Source: SOJZ01 sp964556565 (GTDB taxonomy: Archaea; Thermoproteota; Bathyarchaeia; Bathyarchaeales; Bathyarchaeaceae). From it: a DNA stretch of 64,000 bases. The DNA lies in NCBI GenBank assembly GCA_964556565.1, contig CAZKWF010000002.1, positions 62,001 through 126,000 on the forward strand, given 5' to 3'. The position numbers were made by a program, and so were the translations under genes. Shown here one piece after another: positions 35,204 through 44,318 of the stretch (position 1 is its first letter; each line of letters starts with the position of its first letter). Below the pieces are notes generated by a model. That model was not told the DNA's origin, searched no databases, and saw only the letters and a program-made list of their open reading frames with translations.

Positions 35204-36340
35204 TTGAGTCAACCTGCACGAAGAATCCATCTCTATAGGTTTCACAGTCAAAAGGGCAAAATGTCCCTGTTTGCCGGATTTGAAATGCCAATGTGGTACC
35301 GAGGAATCGTCTCGGAGCATATGGCTGTACGAAATAAAGTGGGGATTTTTGATGTTTCGCACATGGGGCGAACACTCGTCACTGGCCCAGAAGCCGAAGC
35401 TTTTCTGAACTACGTAACAACCAATGACGTTGCAGCACTGTCACCTCTTTGCGCACATTACTCATTGATGTGTAATGAACAAGGCGGCATAATAGACGAC
35501 TTTGTCCTATCTAGACTAGAAGAAGAAAAGTTTCTTATGGTTTACAACGCAAGCAACCGAGATAAAGATTTTAAGTGGCTAACTGCACATTCTCGCGGTT
35601 TCAACGTTAACGTCAAGGAAAGCTCAGATAGCATAGCTATGTTTGCGGTGCAAGGTCCAAAGGCAGAAGAAACACTACAGAAAATATCTGTTGAAAATCT
35701 AAGCAGAATCGAACGATTCAAGTGTGGCTGGACCAAATTAGCTGGAGTCGACGCTTCTGTTTCAAGAACAGGATACACAGGAGAAGACGGGTTCGAAGTC
35801 TTCGTATGGAACACTTCTCTTTCGAATCCTCATAAGGCTGAAAGGGTGTGGAACGCTGTCTTAGAGGCGGGTCAAGAAGCGGGGATAGAACCATGCGGAC
35901 TAGGTGCTAGAGACACACTTAGACTGGAAGCTGGCATGTGTTTATACGGCAACGAAATCGACGAAAATACTAACCCTTTTGAAGCAAGGCTGAGCTTTGT
36001 TGTCAAACTTAAGAAAGGAAACTTCATCGGCAGAGATGCATTGATAAGACGGAAAGCTGAGGGTTTGAAAAGGAAGCGCGTTGGTATACGAATGTTGGAA
36101 AGGGGGATTCCTCGCCGGCATTGTGAAGTGTGGAGAAATGAAGAAAAAGTGGGGCTGGTGACCAGTGGAACATTGTCCCCAGTGCTTAAATGCGGTATAG
36201 CTATGGCATATGTTTTCAAGGAAAATGCAATTGATGGCGAAAAAGTCGTGGTAGAGATACGGAATAGACGCGTAAAAGGGGAAATCGTTAGGTTTCCTTT
36301 CTATGACACCACGCAGTACGGTTCCAGAAGAAAAGTATGA
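35204..36340 (+). CDS. gcvT: Glycine cleavage T-protein (aminomethyltransferase) or relative
   Basis: Transfers the aminomethyl carbon of glycine to a tetrahydropterin in the glycine cleavage system. Diagnostic segments: FAGFEMPMWY, EHMAVRNKVGIFDVSHMG, the VQGPKA loop, SRTGYTGEDGFEVF and GARDTLRLEAGMCLYGNE. I start at TTG 35204, which has GGAGG at 35190-35194; the frame is open to an ATG at 35165 with no such site. ~378 residues. No gcvH, gcvP or lipoate genes are in the window, so its partner proteins are elsewhere. Confidence 0.9.
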   Translation: MSQPARRIHLYRFHSQKGKMSLFAGFEMPMWYRGIVSEHMAVRNKVGIFDVSHMGRTLVTGPEAEAFLNYVTTNDVAALSPLCAHYSLMCNEQGGIIDDFVLSRLEEEKFLMVYNASNRDKDFKWLTAHSRGFNVNVKESSDSIAMFAVQGPKAEETLQKISVENLSRIERFKCGWTKLAGVDASVSRTGYTGEDGFEVFVWNTSLSNPHKAERVWNAVLEAGQEAGIEPCGLGARDTLRLEAGMCLYGNEIDENTNPFEARLSFVVKLKKGNFIGRDALIRRKAEGLKRKRVGIRMLERGIPRRHCEVWRNEEKVGLVTSGTLSPVLKCGIAMAYVFKENAIDGEKVVVEIRNRRVKGEIVRFPFYDTTQYGSRRKV

Positions 36341-36353
36341 CTGAGCCTTGCTC

Positions 36354-37127
36354 TTATGAAATATAGGTAATTCGCTCTTCTTCCATTCTACGCATTTTCG
36401 ATGAATAAATCTCTCTTCGCCTCTCGATTTCTCGCATTCTCTCCACGATTTTCTTAGACTTCTCTATTTCCTCATCCAGCCTAGTCAAATCAACTTTTAT
36501 CTTCAACATTTTTCGTAAAATGCTAAGAATGCTTTTGGCTGCTTTTGGATCTGGCAGATAGCCACGGGTTTCCCCTAAGAGGCAAAGTGCATTTATGTTC
36601 CTAAATCTTGCCAGACCTAAGAGTAGCCCAGCTGTTCCAACAATTGGATTTCCCGCAGGACTGGTTGATGCCTCCGCCTCCAATGCTTTTTTCAAAAGCT
36701 CAGAATTGGTTGACACCGCTACTACCTTTGGCGTCTCTTCCGGCTCTTTCCGATACCCTCCAATTGTGACTATTGTTTTTACGTCGTGTTTTTCAGCAAA
36801 GTCTAGTATGCAGTCGGCTACGTCATATTGTCCCTCGATTGTTTGTGCTTGGCTGTCTCCGGTTAAGAAAATGAAGTCGTTTTCTCCAGCTTCGTTTTTC
36901 CAGAAGTAGAATGTTCCATGAAGTAGTCTTACGCTTCCTTTCTTGCTTACAAGAACGTAGTAGGGAAAGTGGGGTGAATATAGTTCTGCGAGTTTTTTGG
37001 CGTTTAATTGTCTAGCGAGATACCGCGTGGCTATTCTTCCAACCATTCCTAATCCAGGGAGTCCCTCTACTAGAATGGGATTTTTTAACTTGATCTGCGT
37101 TTTTTCCTTTACATGCGTTGTTTTCAT
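36354..37127 (-). CDS. PAC2-family protein (proteasome assembly chaperone-like)
   Basis: 257 residues: PILVEGLPGLGMVGRIATRYL at the N-terminus and GNPIVGTAGLLLGLARFRNI in the middle are the PAC2/PbaB pattern; a charged coiled-coil tail (~200-250) follows. Archaeal relatives help assemble proteasome alpha rings. Its ATG overlaps the nop10 stop (ATGA). A second PAC2 gene is at 58.2 kb. Confidence 0.88.
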   Translation of the reverse strand: MKTTHVKEKTQIKLKNPILVEGLPGLGMVGRIATRYLARQLNAKKLAELYSPHFPYYVLVSKKGSVRLLHGTFYFWKNEAGENDFIFLTGDSQAQTIEGQYDVADCILDFAEKHDVKTIVTIGGYRKEPEETPKVVAVSTNSELLKKALEAEASTSPAGNPIVGTAGLLLGLARFRNINALCLLGETRGYLPDPKAAKSILSILRKMLKIKVDLTRLDEEIEKSKKIVERMREIERRREIYSSKMRRMEEERITYIS

Positions 37128-37291
37128 TTCAGCTTCAAACCTCGCATTGCCCGCCTATATTTCGCATATCTATCGTCAGGAGAAAATTTTGCCGGATGAG
37201 GGATACGCACGTTTCCTCCGCAGTAAGGACATTTTTCTAGCTTTAACGTGTATTTTTTGCACTTTTCACATTTTCTAAGCAGCCAGACCAT
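37124..37291 (-). CDS. nop10: H/ACA RNP protein Nop10
   Basis: 55 residues, the usual size. Zinc site CEKCKKYTLKLEKCPYCGG, then the conserved IPHPAKFSPDDRYAKYRR. Partner of Gar1 (18.3 kb) in pseudouridylation RNPs. It overlaps PAC2 (ATGA) and adjoins the aIF2-alpha stop, the classical archaeal gene order. Confidence 0.95.
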   Translation of the reverse strand: MVWLLRKCEKCKKYTLKLEKCPYCGGNVRIPHPAKFSPDDRYAKYRRAMRGLKLK

Positions 37292-38082
37292 TATTTTTCC
37301 CTTTTAAAGGTGCCTTGTCCGCCAGCCTTTGCTATTTTTTTCAGGGCTATTTTTGTGGCTTTTTCAAGGATTTTTTCAGCCTCTTTGTAGTCTTCAGCTA
37401 AAACATCAATGCGATATTTAGGTGGGGAAATTACGTGAATATGAACCTCAGCTTCTTCAGAATCCTCAGCTTTTTGAGCACTTGATAATGCGTCTCGGAT
37501 TTCGGTTACTCCGTTGGGCTTTGTGCATTCAAGCTCTAGTATTCCTTTTATTTTTACCGTAGGTATTCTGATTCTTTCTTTTGTAATTTCCTCAAGAGTT
37601 GTCGCTATGTCTTTAGGCACACCTATCTTCAGTAGGATGTCTGCTCCGTCTTTTGCAGTTTTTTCTAGTCCTTCATATATTCCTCCAAATTCTTTTTCGA
37701 GCAGAACTCCAGCTTTTTCATAGATTTCTTCCGGAGACATTTTTAATTCTTCAGAGGCGCTCTCCAGCAGGGTGTCTGCTTTTCTTTCTTTTTTCCAAAA
37801 GAGAATTTTTTCTTTTTTCTCACGTCTTGTAACTCTTCTAAGTGAGAGATCTACTTGCTCCTTTTCTACGTTGACCCGTAGAACCTTCAATACAACTTTT
37901 TGTCTTTCACGCACGAAATCGCGGATATTTTTAACCCATGTTGTGGAAAGCTCGGATATATGGAGTAGGCCTCTTTTGTCATACTCATCTAATGCGACAT
38001 AGGCACCATAACTTGTTACTTTTTCAACCGTTGCGATTACGAGGTCTCCTACCTCTGGCCATTCCATTTTTCTAAATGCCAT
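37291..38082 (-). CDS. eif2a: Translation initiation factor aIF2, alpha subunit
   Basis: 263 residues. An N-terminal S1 domain (PEVGDLVIATVEKVTSYGAYV, LLHISELS, residues ~8-85), a helical middle and a C-terminal alpha/beta domain (IDVLAEDYKEAEKIL). Part of the ternary complex that delivers initiator tRNA. GAGGAG lies 6 bases before the ATG. Operon: L44e-S27e-aIF2alpha-Nop10-PAC2. Confidence 0.96.
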   Translation of the reverse strand: MAFRKMEWPEVGDLVIATVEKVTSYGAYVALDEYDKRGLLHISELSTTWVKNIRDFVRERQKVVLKVLRVNVEKEQVDLSLRRVTRREKKEKILFWKKERKADTLLESASEELKMSPEEIYEKAGVLLEKEFGGIYEGLEKTAKDGADILLKIGVPKDIATTLEEITKERIRIPTVKIKGILELECTKPNGVTEIRDALSSAQKAEDSEEAEVHIHVISPPKYRIDVLAEDYKEAEKILEKATKIALKKIAKAGGQGTFKREK

Positions 38083-38095
38083 TTTCTCTCCTCAT

Positions 38096-38299
38096 TTACT
38101 CAAGCACCGCGACAACTTCTCCCTTAATTGCAACCTTTCCACTAGAGGGTTTGGCAAGCAGAGCTCCACAAACATTGCAGTGAACGATGTTCGTGGAATG
38201 GCTGAAGACTGTCTGCTCGTTTCCACAGTCGGGGCATTTTACTCGAAGGAACCTGCTTCTAGGTTTTGGTATTAGTTCTTCCCAATCACTCATTTTCAT
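38096..38299 (-). CDS. rps27e: 30S ribosomal protein S27e
   Basis: 67 residues. Zinc ribbon VKCPDCGNEQTVFSHS ... VHCNVCGALLAKPSSGK is diagnostic. Five bases after the L44e stop. Confidence 0.96.
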   Translation of the reverse strand: MKMSDWEELIPKPRSRFLRVKCPDCGNEQTVFSHSTNIVHCNVCGALLAKPSSGKVAIKGEVVAVLE

Positions 38300-38304
38300 C
38301 CCTT

Positions 38305-38580
38305 CTATTCAAAGTCTAATTTTTTGAGACGCATTCCTTTCTTGTGTCTTGTGTAACTACAAGTTTTACATGTAAGTTTTAATGTTTGTTTTTTCGTTGT
38401 TTTGGCAAATTTTCTTTGAAGCGCGTATTTTTGCCCGCCATACCCTTTCTTTTCACGTTCATGTCGTCGTTCGCCCTCGGCCAAAGCCCGCCTCTTCCCA
38501 GCTTTATAGAGAGCGACCGAGTGAAGCTGATGGGTTTTACATTTCGGACAGTATGTGGTGACTTCCTTAGGTGTTTTCAT
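38305..38580 (-). CDS. rpl44e: 50S ribosomal protein L44e
   Basis: 91 residues: TYCPKCKTHQLHSV at the N-terminus and LTCKTCSYTRHKKG near the C-terminus are the L44e zinc-site halves, separated by a strongly basic stretch. First gene of the five-gene operon. Confidence 0.96.
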   Translation of the reverse strand: MKTPKEVTTYCPKCKTHQLHSVALYKAGKRRALAEGERRHEREKKGYGGQKYALQRKFAKTTKKQTLKLTCKTCSYTRHKKGMRLKKLDFE

Positions 38581-38625
38581 ATGGATCTGCCAACTAAATC
38601 GGTATAGAACAGCCCACTTAATTAC

Positions 38626-38633
38626 TATTTAAA
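38626..38633 (-). promoter_or_regulatory. TATA box for the L44e operon
   Basis: TTTAAATA on the minus strand, centred ~50 bases upstream of the L44e ATG, the best archaeal TATA match in the 294-base gap 38581-38874. I found no gene in the rest of that gap. Confidence 0.5.
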
Positions 38634-38874
38634 TGCTTCTGGGCACAGATTTAAACACTCCCCCATTTTTGCATTCTCCTTTTGTATGGCTGTGGTTCTT
38701 GCCCATGTTAAGGCCAGAAAGCCCGTAGAACAGAATGATAGAAAAAACGCGTAAACCCCATAAATCTAGGTATACTGGTTTCCACTCTCTTCTATATCTA
38801 CACCGCACAGACGCCAATTTGCTTAAATGCGCAACGTGTGAGTTGCCGTTTCATCTCCCGTGCTAACCATGATT

Positions 38875-39426
38875 TCAGTCTTTTGCTTCTACTTCTACAG
38901 CTACACCTTGTTTAATCAGGATTCGAGCATTTTCAGAAGGTAGAGTTGCTATATTCTCTGGCTTGAACGGCCCATACGTCTTCATATCAGACCCGATTAT
39001 AGCTGGAATTTCTTCAAGAAAGCGCACCAACTTCTTTTTTGGCTTCTCCTTTCTTTTCACGTGTGGCAGGCGCCCTCTGAGAATTTCTTTCACCACCGCT
39101 TGATACGACTCGGCTAGCGGCGAAATCTCTTCTATGAATTTTTCCTCTTCTTCGGTTAAACTTTCTCTGGGCACGATTTTTCCATTTATGGTTTTTCGGA
39201 AAGTCTTTTGGTAGCGAAGTTGAATTAATTCATCAACCATTTTTTTGGCATTCGTAAACTCACGTTGCATGAGTCTGGCTTTTGTTGTTTTTTCATCCAT
39301 CATTCGGCCTTCTTCTTTTATTTTTTTCATGTAGTCAGCTAGCTTCGCGTAGAAATCTCGAGGAAGCATCTGAATCTCAATGTTTTCTCTTTCTTTTTTC
39401 CATGCTTCATAGAGCTTGTCGTACAT
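38875..39426 (-). CDS. gins15: GINS complex subunit (Gins15/51 type)
   Basis: 183 residues. A helical A-domain first (MYDKLYEAWKKERE ... LPRDFYAKLADYMKK) and a small beta B-domain last (DMKTYGPFKPENIATLPSENARILIKQG), the order of Sld5/Psf1-like archaeal GINS. Stimulates the MCM helicase. Two bases separate its start codon from the priS stop. Confidence 0.9.
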   Translation of the reverse strand: MYDKLYEAWKKERENIEIQMLPRDFYAKLADYMKKIKEEGRMMDEKTTKARLMQREFTNAKKMVDELIQLRYQKTFRKTINGKIVPRESLTEEEEKFIEEISPLAESYQAVVKEILRGRLPHVKRKEKPKKKLVRFLEEIPAIIGSDMKTYGPFKPENIATLPSENARILIKQGVAVEVEAKD

Positions 39427-39428
39427 GG

Positions 39429-40670
39429 TTATTCCTCCATTTTCGCCCTTCCTTTACACAAGAGCAACAAGGCAGCAGCCGTTGGTAGTTCAATCGTTTC
39501 TTCTTGATAGGGGCCATAAGTTTCATCTCCTAATCTAAATTGAGGAGCATCTGCTGCCGTGACCACTACTGTACCTTCTTTGAACGCAACAGCGCTTTTA
39601 AAGGGGTCGAAGTGTTCGATGCCGACGATTGGAACCATAATTTTTCGCAAACCTGTTTTTCCATGTAACGTGTTACTGAGTCTTAGTAGTCGATGAATAT
39701 CCGTTGTAACCACGGTGTCAATTTTTGCTGATTGCTTCTCTATCCCATGTTGAGCTATCTTTTTCCAGCTCTCAACGCCTACGTCTTTTATGATTCCCCA
39801 AGGCCCTTTTCCTTTCCAGCTTTCCAACAGCGTCTCTCTATGGTTAACCAGAGTAGCGGCGATCTTTTTTCTTAATCCTATTTGTTGTAATTCTTCTGGA
39901 GTAGCTGACAGAAGGAACTCGTAGGTTCCCTTAGCGATTCTTCCTTTCCATCCAGAATCATTCAAGTCTGGGCCAGTCAGTATGCGCGATTTCTTTTCGC
40001 TTCTTTCTCCTAAACCGTGGAACCGAGGTTCTAACCCTATCCCTATGACGTAGTCTACTATTTCTTTGCGAGCCATTTGATCGAGTGCTTGAACTTCCCC
40101 GCTTTCCACACAAACATGATAACCACGATGCCCCGAAAAACTCACCTCCATTTCTTCTGGGGAAAAACCGAAGTCCCTCATCAGAAAGTCTACAAGTTTC
40201 ATCGTTTCCGTCTTTGCAGACCCCAAACAGACTTCACATGGCCAAGTTTTTTCATCAAACTTCTGTTCTCCACAGGCAGGACAGTTTCTAGGCGTAACAC
40301 CTCGGCCAGCAGCACCACAGTTCTTACAGACCCATTTGTCGTGGTCTTTCTCGCAAGGAGTTGGAATATGATCTGCGTCGATGTCAAAGATTAAATCTGC
40401 TCCCATCCAGCCTTTTTCTTCCATTTTCTCTTCTGGCCTTGCATAATAGGCACTTGAATAGTAAACATCCGAGGGAACTATCATTTTTAAAAACGACTCG
40501 AGGGCTTTCACGTTTTTGAAGCCTTTATGCCTGACCATGACTCTTTCCTTAAGCAAGATAAAACCGAACTCACGCCTTTCAATAGTAGAGGGCGGTTGAA
40601 TATCAGATGAATGCTTATGATAATATTCAGCGAATTTCTCTCGAACAAAACGTGGTAAAGAGAAAGGTAT
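39429..40670 (-). CDS. priS: DNA primase catalytic subunit PriS, apparent AUA start
   Basis: Catalytic primase: acidic motif LIFDIDADHIPT, SGHRGYHV, zinc knuckle CKNCG ... CPACG, late GKTGLRK region. The first ordinary start in frame is TTG at 40556, but that would lose a well-conserved N-terminus: upstream in the same frame the DNA reads ...FAEYYHKHSS...ERREFGFILLKERVMVRH, the normal PriS beginning. That region has no ATG, GTG or TTG before a stop ~50 codons upstream. The only well-placed codon is ATA at 40670, seven bases after a perfect GGGAGG (40678-40683). I therefore call 413 residues with an AUA start; an ATG-to-ATA sequence error is the alternative. Confidence 0.85.
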   Translation of the reverse strand: MPFSLPRFVREKFAEYYHKHSSDIQPPSTIERREFGFILLKERVMVRHKGFKNVKALESFLKMIVPSDVYYSSAYYARPEEKMEEKGWMGADLIFDIDADHIPTPCEKDHDKWVCKNCGAAGRGVTPRNCPACGEQKFDEKTWPCEVCLGSAKTETMKLVDFLMRDFGFSPEEMEVSFSGHRGYHVCVESGEVQALDQMARKEIVDYVIGIGLEPRFHGLGERSEKKSRILTGPDLNDSGWKGRIAKGTYEFLLSATPEELQQIGLRKKIAATLVNHRETLLESWKGKGPWGIIKDVGVESWKKIAQHGIEKQSAKIDTVVTTDIHRLLRLSNTLHGKTGLRKIMVPIVGIEHFDPFKSAVAFKEGTVVVTAADAPQFRLGDETYGPYQEETIELPTAAALLLLCKGRAKMEE

Positions 40671-40860
40671 GCGTATTCCTCCCGGGAACTACATCACAGT
40701 TTGTTATCAACCCATCCCTAGTACAACGATGGATAATTACGTTTCGACGAGTCCTTCTGTTCTAAACCCAAACTAGACTCGTTAAATGCGCTTAATCACT
40801 GCTACATTTGTGACACGCTTACGCCCAGCCTTTCAGTAGCAGTTGCCCTTGTAAAAGCGT

Positions 40861-41934
40861 TTAGGCACGCAGGTTTTCCATCTTTTCCACCTTTTCCACC
40901 GGAGTCTTTCTTCGTACAGTCCTTAATTTCCTTCGATAATAGGCTAGAGGATGGCGTATTCTTTTGCATATGGCATCCATGCTGTGACAGACTCCGTGGG
41001 TGCGTAGCGTGTCGCAACGAGGGGGAATATATTTTGTTCGGGATCCTCTTCCGCCAGCTATGTGTTCAACTTGATATCGGGTTAGTCTTTCGTTGAAGTC
41101 GGAGACTGAGCTGAAGAGGTTGACAACGTTTTTTGTGGTCATGCCTATGTTTATTAGGAATGATGTTAAGGCGAAGCGACCGATGTGGGAGACGTTGCGG
41201 CCGGACGCTATTGTGTCATATAGTTCTTTTATGCATGGTGGAAATGCGTTTACAATTACTTCTTTGGGAAGTTCCTCTAGTTGGATTTCTCCTCGTTTTT
41301 CTATGAACAGTTGTTTTAGTCGGTTTATGCGGTTCATTACCGCTTCAGGTAGCGATCCTATTTTTATGTCGAGTTTTCCTTCTATGTGCTTTCGTACTTC
41401 TTCTTCTAAAAGGCGTGCTACTTCACTTTTTATTAGGTAAACTTCTCCTTTTAGCATGCACCTGTTGATAAGTTTCCATTTTTTATCGTGAAAAATTGTT
41501 GCGCTTTTTAAAAAGTCTGTGTAATGGAGTGCAAAATCGTAGGTTAATGAAACAGCAGGGTCTTTGACGGGTTTTATCTTCCAGTTGAAGTTGTTTGCGA
41601 TATGTGCGATGCTGTCTTTGTTTTCGTTTCCAAGTAGGTTAGAAACTCGTTTTGCTTCTGCTAGTGCGTATCTTCTTTTGATAAATGAATCAGCCGTTGC
41701 GGCTGCCATCATTACGGCTATTGGAAAGGAGGGGATTTCGATGTCGTCGTTGGATGATTGTTCGGTTACTAAGCCCAAGAGAATGGCTTCTTCTATCCGT
41801 TTTTCAGCGCGGTCTAGTATGGATCTGTATTCTGGGCTTGTTAAGTCGCTTATCTTGATGTCCAGTGTTTTTACGTATTTGGCTGCCTCTGGAACAAAAG
41901 GGTATTTGGCCCAGTCACTTTTTGTTAGTGGCAG
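40861..41934 (-). CDS. priL: DNA primase large subunit PriL, apparent CUG start
   Basis: Non-catalytic primase subunit with C-terminal [4Fe-4S] cluster; ligands are the Cys in PPCIKELYD, PRCDTL, GVCHSM and AICKRI. A TTG at 41778 gives 305 residues, but 52 further codons in frame encode a typical PriL start (LTKSDWAKYPFVPEAAKYVKTL...). No ATG, GTG or TTG exists there; CTG at 41934 is the only near-cognate codon at the expected position, with AGGGAAGGG just upstream. With it the protein is 357 residues and starts 23 bases after the PCNA stop. Confidence 0.85.
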   Translation of the reverse strand: MPLTKSDWAKYPFVPEAAKYVKTLDIKISDLTSPEYRSILDRAEKRIEEAILLGLVTEQSSNDDIEIPSFPIAVMMAAATADSFIKRRYALAEAKRVSNLLGNENKDSIAHIANNFNWKIKPVKDPAVSLTYDFALHYTDFLKSATIFHDKKWKLINRCMLKGEVYLIKSEVARLLEEEVRKHIEGKLDIKIGSLPEAVMNRINRLKQLFIEKRGEIQLEELPKEVIVNAFPPCIKELYDTIASGRNVSHIGRFALTSFLINIGMTTKNVVNLFSSVSDFNERLTRYQVEHIAGGRGSRTKYIPPRCDTLRTHGVCHSMDAICKRIRHPLAYYRRKLRTVRRKTPVEKVEKMENLRA

Positions 41935-41956
41935 TTTCCCTTCCCTGCCGTAGTTG

Positions 41957-42712
41957 TTACTCTACTTCTATGCGGGGAGCCAAAAAGAATGATAGTTTTC
42001 CTTCTTTTTGCTGTTTAAAGTCTAGTTTCACGGGCATGTCTGAGGAGAATTCTAGCGTGACGATGTCTGACGTTGCTGCTGCGGCTTTAACAATTTCGGA
42101 AAGGTAGCTTAGGCTGAAAGTGGCTTTCGAGTTCTCTTTTGTTTCTAGGTCGAGGAGTGCGTCGCTTCCTTTCTTCATCTCTATTGTGGCGCCCATGAGG
42201 TCTCCTGTTGCATTCAAGATCAGCTTTTCGTTGTCCGCCTGAATTCGAACGTGGTCACTCACTAGAACGGCGTCTTCGATCGCTTCACGCAGCCCTTCAG
42301 TGGTTGTCTTTGCTTTTGCGTTGAAGGCGACTTTGGGGGTGGGAACCTCTTCTTCTACTGCTTCTAACGTGGGCATGTTGAACGCACGCGTGTATTTCCC
42401 TTTGATAGTTATTTGTAGTCGCCCAGTCTTTTCATCCAATGAAAGTTCGACGGATTCGTCTTTTCCCGCACGCCTGAGCAGTTTTAGCAGTTCGCTCACG
42501 TTTATGCACATTTTCATAGTCTCGCTGGCGGCGTATTCATCGAAGACTGTTTTTGGCCATTCGAAGTCTATCATGGCTACACGTGACGGGTCCATTGCGC
42601 GGAGTTTAATTGCGTCTGGGGTTATGTCGAATGTTGCCTCGTCGATGAGTGTTGAAATTGTGGCGACCATATCTTTCAAGAATTTTGCGTCGGCCATTTT
42701 AACCTTGAACAA
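41957..42712 (-). CDS. pcn: DNA polymerase sliding clamp (PCNA)
   Basis: Homotrimeric clamp. Start TTG at 42712 (LFKVKMADAKFLKD) with AAAGGAGG eight bases upstream; the longer frame from 42754 adds an extension not typical of PCNA. DFEWPKTVFDEY-type first domain with MDPSRVAMIDF, connecting loop, and SYLSEIVKAAAATSDIVTLEFSSDMPVKLDF in the second; C-terminus KLSFFLAPRIE. 251 residues. Operon TFS-PCNA-PriL-PriS-GINS. Confidence 0.95.
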   Translation of the reverse strand: MFKVKMADAKFLKDMVATISTLIDEATFDITPDAIKLRAMDPSRVAMIDFEWPKTVFDEYAASETMKMCINVSELLKLLRRAGKDESVELSLDEKTGRLQITIKGKYTRAFNMPTLEAVEEEVPTPKVAFNAKAKTTTEGLREAIEDAVLVSDHVRIQADNEKLILNATGDLMGATIEMKKGSDALLDLETKENSKATFSLSYLSEIVKAAAATSDIVTLEFSSDMPVKLDFKQQKEGKLSFFLAPRIEVE

Positions 42713-42898
42713 CGATAATCCTCCTTTAACGCTTACTTTTAATCTTTCAGCCATTTTAATCTTTACTTGTTTCCATCTTGCTCGTTCAACTTCTATTCTA
42801 GGTTGATCGCGCTAGGGTTGAACTCGAAATCAATGACACAACAACGTAAACATCTCGGTATGATTGCACAAAGAAGTGGGTCTCGCAAAAGCTTTGTT

Positions 42899-43243
42899 TC
42901 AGCTGTATTCTCGGAAAGTATGGTTACACTTTGTACAACGGAAAAATTGTGTAGAAGACTCATCACTCCCCCGAGTCTGCACCTGCCACGCATAAGCCAA
43001 CATATTCCTACACTTAGGGCACTCAACTCTAACAGTAGGCAAAGTCCGCAACTTCTGCGCCTCCTTCCCAATTACAACCACACGCTCCTGAGGCCCATGC
43101 TCTATAACCTTTGGGGTAGCCACTATTTGCACCGCTCGTTTCTTATAGCCACACTTTGGGCATGAAAGCGCAACAGTGACCTTACTTCCCTTTTCCTTTC
43201 GGGTTGGAGTCAGCCGCATCCCACATTTGGGGCAAAACTCCAT
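42899..43243 (-). CDS. tfs: Transcription cleavage factor TFS
   Basis: Stimulates RNA cleavage in backtracked RNA polymerase. An N-terminal zinc ribbon (FCPKCGMRL ... SCPKCGYKK) and a C-terminal TFIIS-like ribbon (VECPKCRNMLAYAWQVQTRG, FFRCTKCNHTFREYS) with the two catalytic acidic residues (SDES). 114 residues, normal length. Confidence 0.95.
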   Translation of the reverse strand: MEFCPKCGMRLTPTRKEKGSKVTVALSCPKCGYKKRAVQIVATPKVIEHGPQERVVVIGKEAQKLRTLPTVRVECPKCRNMLAYAWQVQTRGSDESSTQFFRCTKCNHTFREYS

Positions 43244-43285
43244 AATATATCACCATTCCGTTCACTTCCCTTACTTTCGCGTCTT

Positions 43286-43891
43286 TTAAATCTTTTCTTT
43301 CGATTGGGTTAACCCGGATGCTATGATGTGCGCCACTCGCAACGCTTCGGGAATATTGCTTCGTGTAGATGTACTCTTTAGAATCTTCTCGGCATCCTTT
43401 TCCGAAATTCCCACAATCTGCACATACACGGCTTGTTCAGCGTCTCGCGTACGCACCTCTATTAGCTTTCCAGCATTCTCCATTGCTTCCAACCTTTTTT
43501 CATATTCAGGTAGATTCCGAAGTGCCTTCCGTATATCATTGAAATCTGGCTTCTCTCGTGTAACCGTTATGACGGGTAAACGTATTCTTTCGAAAAGTTT
43601 CTTTATATCCACCACGTTGAAGCCGGCGAAGGTGACCCCGTTTAATATTATTACTCGAAGTTGATTATAATGAGGTGATGCGGTTATCATGTATGCTATC
43701 TTTTCTGTTGCATCCATTCCATCAATCTTCACCTCTGTTTGCATAACTCCGTCAAGCCAGTATCCTCCCCGGTAAACGATTCCTACAACAGTTGCTACGC
43801 CCTTTGAGTGTGGAACAAAAGCTCCATCATCAATGCCGAGTATCCTGATCTCGGGCTTTATGCGCCGAATCTTCACAGTGTTTCCATGCAT
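43286..43891 (-). CDS. DUF99 family protein
   Basis: 201 residues from the ATG at 43891. LGIDDGAFVPHSKG, then VVGIVYRGGYWLDGV and ILNGVTFAGFNVVD, the DUF99/UPF0215 pattern, which resembles an endonuclease V/RNase H-like fold. Function unknown. Upstream frame to 43957 is probably leader. Divergent from the RNase III-like gene. Confidence 0.85.
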   Translation of the reverse strand: MHGNTVKIRRIKPEIRILGIDDGAFVPHSKGVATVVGIVYRGGYWLDGVMQTEVKIDGMDATEKIAYMITASPHYNQLRVIILNGVTFAGFNVVDIKKLFERIRLPVITVTREKPDFNDIRKALRNLPEYEKRLEAMENAGKLIEVRTRDAEQAVYVQIVGISEKDAEKILKSTSTRSNIPEALRVAHIIASGLTQSKEKI

Positions 43892-43943
43892 ATGTTGCAC
43901 CAAACATATTATAATCGAACAACTGTTTAAAAGTGAGAAGTAA

Positions 43944-44318
43944 ATGTTCACCTTCATATTCCAACATAAAAGTTTGCGTGAAATCTTAACGGATCACAAA
44001 CTCGCTGCCTTGGGAGATGCCTACGTGAACTTCATTTATTCTGTAGCTTTGTCAAAGAGAAGGGGACAACCTGTAGGCACCAAAGTAAGTAGTAACATAC
44101 TTGCTGAAGCACTCAAAAAAGCGGAGTTGAGGGGGTTCTTGCCTCGGAGAACCGACCGCCATAGCCAAGCAGACGCTGCAGAAGCTCTAATCGTATATGC
44201 TTGGATACAGAATGTAATGAGTATTGAGGAAGGAGTTAACCTTTTAGGGCGGCATGAAAATGTGATCGAAGCTTTCTGTTCGCTACTTTGCACTGCAAGA
44301 AGAAGGCTGAAGTTATGA
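43944..44318 (+). CDS. Archaeal RNase III-like protein (Ribonucleas_3_2 type)
   Basis: 124 residues. LAALGDAYVNFIYSVALSKR and later DAAEALIVYAWIQNVMS are the two halves of an RNase III-like helical core, as in the archaeal proteins of that family. There is no double-stranded-RNA-binding domain. Catalysis is not proven. The 3' end overlaps the convergent rpoL stop by six bases. Confidence 0.75.
   Translation: MFTFIFQHKSLREILTDHKLAALGDAYVNFIYSVALSKRRGQPVGTKVSSNILAEALKKAELRGFLPRRTDRHSQADAAEALIVYAWIQNVMSIEEGVNLLGRHENVIEAFCSLLCTARRRLKL

Noticed and set aside
38629..38817. 62-residue frame in the gap upstream of L44e
   Set aside because: Composition looks random, there is no ribosome site, and it overlaps the TATA box region.
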